Positions 30,579 through 37,599 of a DNA stretch of 64,000 bases are shown one piece after another. The position numbers and the translations under genes were made by a program. Source of the DNA: a virus; IMG/VR virus record IMGVR_UViG_3300045049_000339, positions 1-64,000 of that record; one strand, 5' to 3'. How positions within the stretch are numbered: the stretch's first letter is position 1; each line of letters starts with the position of its first letter. The notes below the pieces were generated by a model that was given only the letters and a program-made list of their open reading frames with translations, was not told the origin of the DNA and searched no databases.

Positions 30579-32156
30579 ATGTCGAAGGACGAGATCAACA
30601 AGCTCGAAGCGCTCATGGACGACGGTAGCGACAAGGCGGTCGCCCGAGCGCTGGAGGCGGCCACCGCCAACGGCCTCTCCGCCCAGCAGAACGCTATCTC
30701 CGGTGAGGTGGCCAGCGACGTCGCCACCCTGGTCCTGCTGTCCGCCCTGGGCGGCAACAAGGTCCGCAAGGAGGACAGCCTCAAGTTCGAGGGCAACTCC
30801 TTCATCGTCCCGGCGGTCTACCAGAACGACATCCCCCGCGCCATCAAGTTCCTGGAGGAGTACCAGGAGACGCAGCAGGCGCCGGTCGAGATCACCCGCG
30901 TCTTCGACTACCGCTACCACGACGTGGCCCACGCGGTGCACCTGGCGCTGAAGGAGGTCTGGGGCTACACCGGCAAGGGCGTCGCCATCAAGACCATGTT
31001 CGGCGACATCGAGCCCGCCTTCCTTGACGTCAAGACCGGCGTCACCACGACCGTGCAGGTGCCCTTCAACCGGCTGTCCTTCCTGCCGCTGCACGGGCAC
31101 ATCGACATCGGCTACACCCGGCACGCCACCAAGGGCTACCTGGGCAAGATCGACATCAAGGCGCCGCGCTACTTGCGGGACGCGGTCGAGGGCTTCTACA
31201 AGGTCGTGGAGAAGAACCTCCGCGAGGCGTCGATCTACCGGGGCAAGGCGTTCCTGCTGACCCCGAACAACGAGATCGAGTTCCTCGACCTGTCCAAGTT
31301 CAAGCGCGAGGACGTGGTCTACAGCGGGGAGGCGCTGGCGCACATCGAGGCCAACCTGTGGGTCGTGCTGCGCAACATGCAGCTCATGCGGGACACCGGC
31401 CAGTCGATCAAGCGGGCCATCCTGCTGGAGGGCCCGTTCGGCACCGGCAAGTCGATGACCGGCTACCTCACGGCGCTGGAGGCCGTCGCCAACGACGTCA
31501 CCTTCATCTTCGTCAAGCCCGGCGCCGACCTCAACGAGGCCATGCAGACGGCCCAGCTCTACGCCCCGGCCGTCGTCTTCTTCGAGGACATCGACGTCCT
31601 CCAGAGCGACGACCCGGAGGAGGTCTCCACGCTGCTGGACACCTTCGACGGCCTCGGTGGCAAGGGCAAGGAGATCATCGCCGTCCTCACCACCAACAAC
31701 AAGGACAAGATCCACAAGGGCATGCTCCGTCCGGGGCGGCTGGACTCGGTGATCCACATCGGGGCGCCGGACCTGGCGGGCGTGCAGAAGCTGGTCGAGG
31801 TCAAGCTTCGCCAGACCGGCGTCAAGCTGGTGGACATCGACTGGGAGGCCGTGTACGAGGTCTGCAAGGACTTCATGCCCGCCTTCGTCGGTGAGGCCGC
31901 CGGTCGCGCCTTCCGGTACGCCATGGTGCGCCAGGGCGGCAAGCCGACCGAGCTGACCACGGACGACCTCGTCAACGCCTGCAAGGGCCTGCGTGACCAG
32001 CACGACCTCATGCTGGGCGCCCACGAGGTCCAGCCGCCGGAGACCCTGACCACGGCCATGGAGAAGATGGTCCAGAGCGTTCTGGAGCGCTCCTACGCGG
32101 TCGACGGCGACGGCGACAAGAACTGGAGCTTCTCCGGCTTCCGGGTCGAGAGCTAA
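30579..32156 (+). CDS. AAA+ ATPase
   Basis: 525 residues from ATG 30579. Walker A GPFGTGKS (~285-292), Walker B VVFFEDID (~332-339), sensor VLTTNNKDKI and the arginine-finger region LRPGRLDSVIHIG identify a FtsH/CDC48-type AAA+ module. It is C-terminal to a ~270-residue unknown domain and followed by a helical lid. It may remodel proteins or work with the vWA protein at 33497, as MoxR-type ATPases do. Partner and substrate are inferred. Confidence 0.85.
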   Translation: MSKDEINKLEALMDDGSDKAVARALEAATANGLSAQQNAISGEVASDVATLVLLSALGGNKVRKEDSLKFEGNSFIVPAVYQNDIPRAIKFLEEYQETQQAPVEITRVFDYRYHDVAHAVHLALKEVWGYTGKGVAIKTMFGDIEPAFLDVKTGVTTTVQVPFNRLSFLPLHGHIDIGYTRHATKGYLGKIDIKAPRYLRDAVEGFYKVVEKNLREASIYRGKAFLLTPNNEIEFLDLSKFKREDVVYSGEALAHIEANLWVVLRNMQLMRDTGQSIKRAILLEGPFGTGKSMTGYLTALEAVANDVTFIFVKPGADLNEAMQTAQLYAPAVVFFEDIDVLQSDDPEEVSTLLDTFDGLGGKGKEIIAVLTTNNKDKIHKGMLRPGRLDSVIHIGAPDLAGVQKLVEVKLRQTGVKLVDIDWEAVYEVCKDFMPAFVGEAAGRAFRYAMVRQGGKPTELTTDDLVNACKGLRDQHDLMLGAHEVQPPETLTTAMEKMVQSVLERSYAVDGDGDKNWSFSGFRVES

Positions 32157-32163
32157 CCAGACC

Positions 32164-32203
32164 AGCAGGGCGGGCGGGCACACGGGGACTCGCCCGCCCT
32201 GCT
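32164..32203 (+). terminator. 13-bp hairpin terminator
   Basis: AGCAGGGCGGGCG (32164-32176) pairs perfectly with 32191-32203; ACATTTA follows. TACATT after the stem may be the -10 of the next transcript. Confidence 0.75.
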
Positions 32204-32239
32204 ACATTTACCAGGAAAAGGAAAGAAAGGGCACGAATC

Positions 32240-32422
32240 ATGGGCGAGAAATTGCAGCCACGTGGCGGAGCGGAAAAGCGGACGGCCGAAGAGGTGGCCC
32301 GCCTGACCGAGGTGAAGTGCGGGGCCGAAGTATCCGACACGGGATATGGCCTGCGGGCACGAGGGATCGACCGCTCCAACCGCGAGACCGAGCTGAAGCG
32401 CATCGAGAACAGGTGGCGTTGA
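32240..32422 (+). CDS. hypothetical small protein
   Basis: 60 residues, charged (AEKRTAEEVARLTEVKCGAE). Its stop overlaps the start region of the SLOG gene. Function unknown. Confidence 0.55.
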   Translation: MGEKLQPRGGAEKRTAEEVARLTEVKCGAEVSDTGYGLRARGIDRSNRETELKRIENRWR

Positions 32423-32424
32423 AA

Positions 32425-32928
32425 GTGACCACAGGCCGTGGATTCATCCTCGGGACCGGCAGCCGGTACGCGCCGCAGTGGCTCCAGGAGGAGGTCTGCA
32501 AGCGCCTCTTCGAGCTGTCGGAGACGGCCCGTACCAAGTACGGCGTCCGGCACCTCACGATCGTCCACGGCGGCGCTCAGGGCGTCGACAGGGTCATGAT
32601 GGAATGGACCCAGCGGGACCGTCTGTGGACGATCGTGGACAAGCCCTTCAAGGCCGACTGGGACGCAGCCTGCATCACGGATCGGTGCAACCACGGTCCT
32701 CGCCGGGTGCGGGACAACGGCACGGATTACTGCCAGGCACAGGGTTCGTACCGCAACGGAACGATGGTCGAATACCTGGCCAAGATGCGCGCGGAAGGCC
32801 ACTGGACGGACGCGGCGGCCTTCTTTGAAAACCCCCGCTCTGCTGGGACCATGGACTGCGTCAAGCAGGCCGAGGCCGCAGGGTTCGAGGTGAAGAAGTA
32901 TGGACGCTTCCCAGGGCGGAAAGAGTAA
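32425..32928 (+). CDS. SLOG-family (DUF2493-like) nucleotide-binding protein
   Basis: 167 residues from GTG 32425 (AGGTGG 8 bases upstream). FILGTGSRYAP at the start and LTIVHGGAQGVDRVMMEW (~48-65) are the SLOG/YspA signatures for binding nucleotides such as ADP-ribose or NAD derivatives. CITDRCNHGPRRVRDNGTDYC may bind metal. With the macro and Nudix genes it suggests ADP-ribose-type signalling, an inference. Confidence 0.75.
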   Translation: MTTGRGFILGTGSRYAPQWLQEEVCKRLFELSETARTKYGVRHLTIVHGGAQGVDRVMMEWTQRDRLWTIVDKPFKADWDAACITDRCNHGPRRVRDNGTDYCQAQGSYRNGTMVEYLAKMRAEGHWTDAAAFFENPRSAGTMDCVKQAEAAGFEVKKYGRFPGRKE

Positions 32929-33106
32929 GAAGCAAGCCAAGCGGGTCAACGGACGCTGCTCCGTCTGCGGACGTCGAGTGCGGATGAATTTCGATAAAAC
33001 CGTCCGGGACCATTTCAGGGACAACCTGAATACCGAGAATCTCTGTCTCGGTTCCAATAAGCCTCCGACGCAGGAGCTGCGCCGGGAACGGGTAACCAGA
33101 AGGTAG
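32900..33106 (+). CDS. zinc-finger mini-protein
   Basis: 68 residues, overlapping the SLOG gene. Basic tail-like N-terminus (GGKSKKQAKRVNG), then CSVCGRRVRMNFDKTVRDHF and LCLG form a C2HC-type site. Probably nucleic-acid-binding. Confidence 0.7.
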   Translation: MDASQGGKSKKQAKRVNGRCSVCGRRVRMNFDKTVRDHFRDNLNTENLCLGSNKPPTQELRRERVTRR

Positions 33107-33115
33107 GAACTAGGA

Positions 33116-33424
33116 ATGTTTGGTGACTTTTTCGGTGACGGCGACGACATTGTCGAGGAGATCATCGAGGAGGCCGTCGTGATGGACGTCCTCATGAGCT
33201 GCGGGAGCTGCTACAACACCTGCACCTGCGGCTACGGCCGCGCGCCGATGCGCCAGCCGCTCCGCGCCCAGTCGATGCAGCCCCGCCTCGCGGCGTGTGG
33301 CCGGGGCTGCTACCACGGCCAGTGCTCCTGCGCCGGGTACGACCCCTTCGGCAATCTGCTAGAGGCGATGATCGTCGAGGAGATCGTCGAGGACATGTTC
33401 GACGGCGGTAGCGACTTCTTCTGA
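33116..33424 (+). CDS. pseudo-symmetric Cys-rich protein
   Basis: 102 residues. Acidic amphipathic helices (DDIVEEIIEEAVVMD at the start, MIVEEIVEDMFDGG at the end) flank two Cys clusters (SCGSCYNTCTCGYG and CGRGCYHGQCSCAGYD). The two halves look like mirror images, as if built from one repeated unit. Probably metal-binding. Function unknown. Confidence 0.65.
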   Translation: MFGDFFGDGDDIVEEIIEEAVVMDVLMSCGSCYNTCTCGYGRAPMRQPLRAQSMQPRLAACGRGCYHGQCSCAGYDPFGNLLEAMIVEEIVEDMFDGGSDFF

Positions 33425-33496
33425 CGGATCGTCGGATTGTCAGTGCCGGGTGACAGGATGGAATTCCTGCACCCGGCTCCACCAGGAAAGGCACAC

Positions 33497-34615
33497 ATGG
33501 CCACCATCGCGTTTCTGAGCCGCGACGAGATTGCCGCGCAGTTCAGCAACTACCTCGTCAACCACGTGATCCTCGTGCTGGACGCGTCGGTTTCGATGCG
33601 CCCGCACACGCAGGCCCTGATCAAGGCCGTCAGTGCACAGATCAAGCACATGTCGATCGAGACCGGCGAGACCAAGCTCAACCAGGAAACCCGCGTTGCG
33701 GTCTACACCTTCGGCGACACGGCCCACTGCATCGTCCCTGAGCGTGACGTGCACCGCCTCCCGTCGATCGACGAGGTCTACCGCATCGACGGCAACACCG
33801 CGCTGGTGGACGCCGTCACGCTCGCGCTGGACGACGCCGCGCTGGTCAGTCAGAAGTACGGCAACCACGCCTTCCTCGTCCTGGTCCTCACCGACGGCGA
33901 GGAGAACGTCTCCTCCGGCGCGAACGTGCTCGCCTTCCCGGACCGCATGAAGAACCTCCCGGACAACGTCACCGTGGCCTGTCTGGTGCCGGGCCGGGAC
34001 ACCCGCTTCTACCGTGCTCGCAGCTCGGTCGACGAGGCCGTGCGGTGGGGCTTTCCGCGCGACAATGTCGCCGAGTGGGACGTGCGCGACGTGGAGACGG
34101 CCGCACGCACCATGACGACGGCCACCACCAGCTACTTCCAGGCCCGCGCCACCGGCCTGCGTTCGACCACGAACCTGTTCTCCATGGGCGCGGACACGAT
34201 CAACGCCACCACCGTCAAGCAGAACCTGGTGCCGCTCTCCCCCGACGACTACACGCTGGTCCCGGTGACGCCGCCGAAGAAGGACTATGAGAACGGCGAC
34301 TACTGGTGGATCAAGGACTTCGCTGAGTTCTGCGGTCACAAGTACATCGCCGGACACACGGGCTACTACCAGTTCGTGTACGTGAAGGGGAAGAAGGCGT
34401 CCGAGGTCGTTTCCCCGACGAAGAAGATCATCGTCGTGGAGAAGTCCACCGGCCTCGCCTACGGCGGTCCGGCTGCCCGCCAGATCCTGGGGCTGCCCGA
34501 CAACGCGTCGATGCGTATCAAGTTCGACCACAACCCGGACTACGACATCTACATTCTTTCGTCCGCGAACAACCGCCACCTGATCCCCGGCACCAAGCTG
34601 CTCCTGCTGAAGTAA
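33497..34615 (+). CDS. von Willebrand factor A domain protein
   Basis: 372 residues from ATG 33497. A vWA domain spans ~20-200. The metal-binding MIDAS site is visible as LVLDASVSM (DxSxS), DGNTAL and LTDGEENV. The C-terminal domain is unrecognised (YWWIKDFAEFCGHKYIAGHT). It lies near the AAA+ gene, so a MoxR/vWA-like chaperone pair is possible. A second vWA is in the Ro60 gene. Confidence 0.85.
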   Translation: MATIAFLSRDEIAAQFSNYLVNHVILVLDASVSMRPHTQALIKAVSAQIKHMSIETGETKLNQETRVAVYTFGDTAHCIVPERDVHRLPSIDEVYRIDGNTALVDAVTLALDDAALVSQKYGNHAFLVLVLTDGEENVSSGANVLAFPDRMKNLPDNVTVACLVPGRDTRFYRARSSVDEAVRWGFPRDNVAEWDVRDVETAARTMTTATTSYFQARATGLRSTTNLFSMGADTINATTVKQNLVPLSPDDYTLVPVTPPKKDYENGDYWWIKDFAEFCGHKYIAGHTGYYQFVYVKGKKASEVVSPTKKIIVVEKSTGLAYGGPAARQILGLPDNASMRIKFDHNPDYDIYILSSANNRHLIPGTKLLLLK

Positions 34616-34626
34616 GGAATAGGTAG

Positions 34627-34935
34627 TTGGAGGACGAAGCGCATTACTGGCTGTACGACAAGGACTTCTACTGGTTCGCACGCGGATGTGGCGTCAACGA
34701 CGACTACGCCCGTTGGTTCGCGAACTGGTACCGGGGAATGAAAATGCCCGCCCATACCGGTGCCTTGGAGTGTGCGCGCACTCTGCGGCTGATCCGGATG
34801 GAGAAGAAGTACCCGAAGCGACGGCACAGGAAGACGCCGTACCAGATGAAGCGCTTCGTCCTCCGCAACCGCAGGGCATTTACTCGCGCCCTTGCCAAAC
34901 AGGTGCAGGATAATAGGAAGAAGGAAAATGGATGA
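34627..34935 (+). CDS. hypothetical basic protein (TTG start)
   Basis: 102 residues from TTG 34627 (GGAATAGG upstream). An aromatic N-terminus (WLYDKDFYWFARGCG) is followed by a very basic helix (RMEKKYPKRRHRKTPYQMKR). Probably binds nucleic acid. No family recognised. Confidence 0.6.
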   Translation: MEDEAHYWLYDKDFYWFARGCGVNDDYARWFANWYRGMKMPAHTGALECARTLRLIRMEKKYPKRRHRKTPYQMKRFVLRNRRAFTRALAKQVQDNRKKENG

Positions 34936-35159
34936 ACAATCGGCGTGCACGCCAGGCGAAAATCCTGGCCCGCAGGGCAGAGCGGCGCAGCCGCAATGCC
35001 GTCAAGTGGCACATCCGGCTGGTGATGCGTCCTCCCTATTACGGCCAGCGCTGTCACACGTGCCGGGACGTGCCGCCGCAGCCCGGCGAGGTCATGGAAG
35101 AGGACTGGCGCAAGTGGGCCGGTTTCCGTGACGCAATCGAGAGGACTGGCAATGAGTAA
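34932..35159 (+). CDS. hypothetical basic protein
   Basis: 75 residues; the start overlaps the previous stop. Arg-rich N-terminus (NNRRARQAKILARRAERRSR) and a CHTC motif. Possibly nucleic-acid-binding. Confidence 0.6.
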   Translation: MNNRRARQAKILARRAERRSRNAVKWHIRLVMRPPYYGQRCHTCRDVPPQPGEVMEEDWRKWAGFRDAIERTGNE

Positions 35160-35376
35160 CGAGACGTACGTCATTCACGTCGTCGACATTCTCGACCAGA
35201 TGGATGACGAGCATTTCGCTATCGCGGACCTGAGCCTTAGCAATTCCATCGGAAGAGTCAACGACGAGGAGGACAGTCCGCTGACGGCGGTCGTTCTCCT
35301 GCTGGATCTCGTTCGTAAGCTTGACGGGGACCACGTTCTCGTTCTGCGGAGAAAGGAAGAGGAAAGCAATGACTAG
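35152..35376 (+). CDS. hypothetical protein
   Basis: 74 residues from ATG 35152. Alpha/beta (YVIHVVDILDQMDDEHFAIA, PLTAVVLLLDLVRKL) with a charged C-terminus. It overlaps both neighbours. Function unknown. Confidence 0.6.
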   Translation: MSNETYVIHVVDILDQMDDEHFAIADLSLSNSIGRVNDEEDSPLTAVVLLLDLVRKLDGDHVLVLRRKEEESND

Positions 35377-36064
35377 GCACATTCTGCTGGAGGGAATCGT
35401 CGGTTCGACCGCGTACGGTTTCGCGACGGCGACCTCCGATATCGACCGGCTCGGAATGTTCGCCGTTCCGACCGTGGAATTCCTGGGACTGGGACGCGTG
35501 CAGGAGTCGGTGGTCCGCACCAATCCGGATCGCACCCTGCACGAGGCGCTCAAGTGGTGCCGTCTCGCAATGCGGTGCAATCCGACCGCTTCAGAGCTGG
35601 TGTGGCTGCCGGACGATCTCTATGAGATTCGCACCGAGCTGGGCGAGCAGCTCATCATGATCCGCGACGCCTTCCTGTCGGCCAAGTACGTCCGCGACGC
35701 TTATCTCGGTTACGCCTCTCAGCAGCTCCGCAAGCTGGAGCTGACCCAGATCAAGATGGACAACCACGAGTCGCCGGAGGTGGTGACCGACCGGCGTCAC
35801 AAGCACGCCCGTCACCTGGTCCGGCTGGTTCAGCAGGGCATCGGTCTGCATACGACCGGTTTTCTGGAGGTGCGCCTGGCCGACCCGCAGCGCGTCATCG
35901 ACGTGGGTGCCGCCGTGGTGGCCGACCCGGAGGCGGGAAAGCGCCTGATCTACCGCGCGGAGAAGGTGTTCGACGCGCCCGGCGTGCTGCCCCAGGAGCC
36001 GGACACGGACGCCATCGAGGGCTGGCTGCTGGACGTCCGACGGACTTTCATGGGCTCCCTGTAG
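35369..36064 (+). CDS. RlaP-like nucleotidyltransferase
   Basis: 231 residues from ATG 35369 (AAGAGGAAAG). GSTAYGFATATSDIDRLGMF (~12-31) is the GS-x-x-Y-G...S-D-x-D signature of the Pol-beta-superfamily proteins predicted to work with RNA ligases (RlaP/PF10127 type). The rest is helical, with a RHKHARHLVRL segment. It may add nucleotides to RNA or protein ends. No RNA ligase is seen in this window. Confidence 0.75.
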   Translation: MTRHILLEGIVGSTAYGFATATSDIDRLGMFAVPTVEFLGLGRVQESVVRTNPDRTLHEALKWCRLAMRCNPTASELVWLPDDLYEIRTELGEQLIMIRDAFLSAKYVRDAYLGYASQQLRKLELTQIKMDNHESPEVVTDRRHKHARHLVRLVQQGIGLHTTGFLEVRLADPQRVIDVGAAVVADPEAGKRLIYRAEKVFDAPGVLPQEPDTDAIEGWLLDVRRTFMGSL

Positions 36065-36090
36065 ACAGCGCCTTGGAGGTGTGTTAGAGT
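36062..36090 (+). promoter_or_regulatory. sigma-70-type promoter
   Basis: TAGACA (36062-36067), 17-bp spacer, TAGAGT (36085-36090). Confidence 0.7.
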
Positions 36091-36118
36091 TCAAACACAC
36101 CGAGGAACGGAGAAGGAA

Positions 36119-36343
36119 ATGAGTGACACCCCCACGCCGCCTCCAGCGCGTGTGGACCACTTCCCGGCGCTGGACGAGGACTTGATGTCCGCGCTCCACA
36201 CCGTACTGGACGACGCGATGGACGAGATCCACCACAACACGCACGGCTGGGCCGACGACCAGGTGGCCGCCATCATCGAGCTGAACGGAATGATGTGGGA
36301 GTCCGCTAAGGCCAAGAAGCTCTGGTGGGCGAGGAACATCTGA
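36119..36343 (+). CDS. hypothetical helical protein
   Basis: 74 residues; acidic helix (DLMSALHTVLDDAMDEIHHN) followed by AAIIELNGMMWESAKAKKLW. Coupled by TGATG to the next gene. No family recognised. Confidence 0.6.
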   Translation: MSDTPTPPPARVDHFPALDEDLMSALHTVLDDAMDEIHHNTHGWADDQVAAIIELNGMMWESAKAKKLWWARNI

Positions 36344-36537
36344 TGGCCGCCAACATCGCCGGACAGGGCAAGTGCCCGCAGTGCAAGGGCTGGTGGGCCA
36401 TCATCGACGCCCAGAACAAGGGCGTGATGAAGATGCGCAGGCACTGGGCGCACCGCCTCGAAGACATGGGTGACCGGGGCGCCTGCAAGGGCAGCGCGCA
36501 GGAGCCCACCGAGTACGTCCTGAAGGAACAGCAGTAG
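36343..36537 (+). CDS. zinc-finger mini-protein
   Basis: 64 residues from ATG 36343. CPQCKGWWAII, RHWAHRLE and DRGACKG form a C2HC-like site. This type of finger is common in actinophages. Function unknown. Confidence 0.65.
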   Translation: MAANIAGQGKCPQCKGWWAIIDAQNKGVMKMRRHWAHRLEDMGDRGACKGSAQEPTEYVLKEQQ

Positions 36538-36635
36538 AATCCCATCGCGACCACCGAGGGATCGCACCGGGCGCCGCGTGACGAGCGCGGCGCCCAACAA
36601 TTCGAGCACCGACAACGTAAGGAACAGGAAAGCAA

Positions 36636-37391
36636 ATGTCGTACGGAAAGCGCGTCGCCACCTTCGATCAGTTCCAGCTCATCTTGCGGGAGAGCGCCGA
36701 GAAGGGCTTCGAGAACGCCCCGAAGCCCGAGCAGATCAGCGGTCTCATGGAGGGCGTCACCGTCATCCTCTCCATCGAGGAGATGAGCGCGGACTACCTC
36801 AAGCACATCGCCTCCGGCGCCCCGTACACCCCGCACCACCGGGTGCGCGCGACCATCTTGTTCGACTACGGCACCTACCTGGTCGACGTGCTGGACGAGA
36901 CGCTGTTCGCCCTGCCCACCCTCGACGAGTGGCAGGCCAGCCTCCCGGTGATCACGCTGCCCGCCGAGGTGATCGACGAGATCATGGCCGAGGAGGACGC
37001 GGAGAAGGCCGCCTCCGAGCGCAAGGCGACGCTGGAGCGCATCCGCTCCGGCTTCCCCGAGGGCGCGCTGGAGGGTGCGGACGCCGTCGCCGAGATCCGT
37101 GCCATGCGCGACGAGGATAACAAGATCACCTTCGGCGAGGAGGACGCGCCGGAATACCTCGACGGCAAGGACGACAAGCCGGAGGACGGCGGCTCCGGCG
37201 TCACCGCGCCCGTCCCGGACCCGGAGCCCGCGCCGACCACCAGCGCGGCCAAGGAACCCGCCAAGCGCCCCGCGCGGCGCCGTCAGCCCAAGTCCCTTGG
37301 GGCTGGCAAGGGTGCCCCGGCCGACCTGAGCACCCGTGAGGGATTCGAGGGTCTGGGGGAGCCTGTTCCGTCGGAGACCCCCGTCGGGTAG
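36636..37391 (+). CDS. hypothetical acidic protein
   Basis: 251 residues (AAGGAACAGGAAAG upstream). A folded N-terminal half (ATFDQFQLILRESAEKGFEN, LMEGVTVILSIEEMSADYLK) is followed by an acidic and then Pro/Ala/Lys-rich disordered tail. Its position before the primase suggests a replication-associated role, an inference only. Confidence 0.65.
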   Translation: MSYGKRVATFDQFQLILRESAEKGFENAPKPEQISGLMEGVTVILSIEEMSADYLKHIASGAPYTPHHRVRATILFDYGTYLVDVLDETLFALPTLDEWQASLPVITLPAEVIDEIMAEEDAEKAASERKATLERIRSGFPEGALEGADAVAEIRAMRDEDNKITFGEEDAPEYLDGKDDKPEDGGSGVTAPVPDPEPAPTTSAAKEPAKRPARRRQPKSLGAGKGAPADLSTREGFEGLGEPVPSETPVG

Positions 37392-37413
37392 AGTGATCGA
37401 GGAGAAGCGAACG

Positions 37414-37443
37414 GACCCTGCCGCGATAGCTCCCGGCAGGGTC
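37414..37443 (+). terminator. intrinsic terminator
   Basis: GACCCTGCCG (37414-37423) pairs with 37434-37443 across a 10-base loop and is followed by TGTTTCT. Confidence 0.8.
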
Positions 37444-37475
37444 TGTTTCTGTCTCCGAGGGCCGCACCTGAGAAG

Positions 37476-37504
37476 TTGATCTTGGCTGGATAACGGCCTA
37501 GGGT
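37476..37504 (+). promoter_or_regulatory. promoter for the replication block
   Basis: TTGATC (37476-37481), 17-bp spacer, TAGGGT (37499-37504), about 95 bases before the primase-helicase start. Confidence 0.65.
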
Positions 37505-37599
37505 GGGGCTGCACCAAGGAACTTGCGCCATAGAGCGCTCTGCCGGAGGGAGTCCCCACATGTGCCCCTTGACCCTTCGGTGCCACTGCCGGGGCGCGC

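Noticed and set aside
30498-32183. Long minus-strand frame (561 residues) opposite the AAA+ gene
   Set aside because: Mirror frame of a GC-rich gene with clear Walker motifs on the plus strand.
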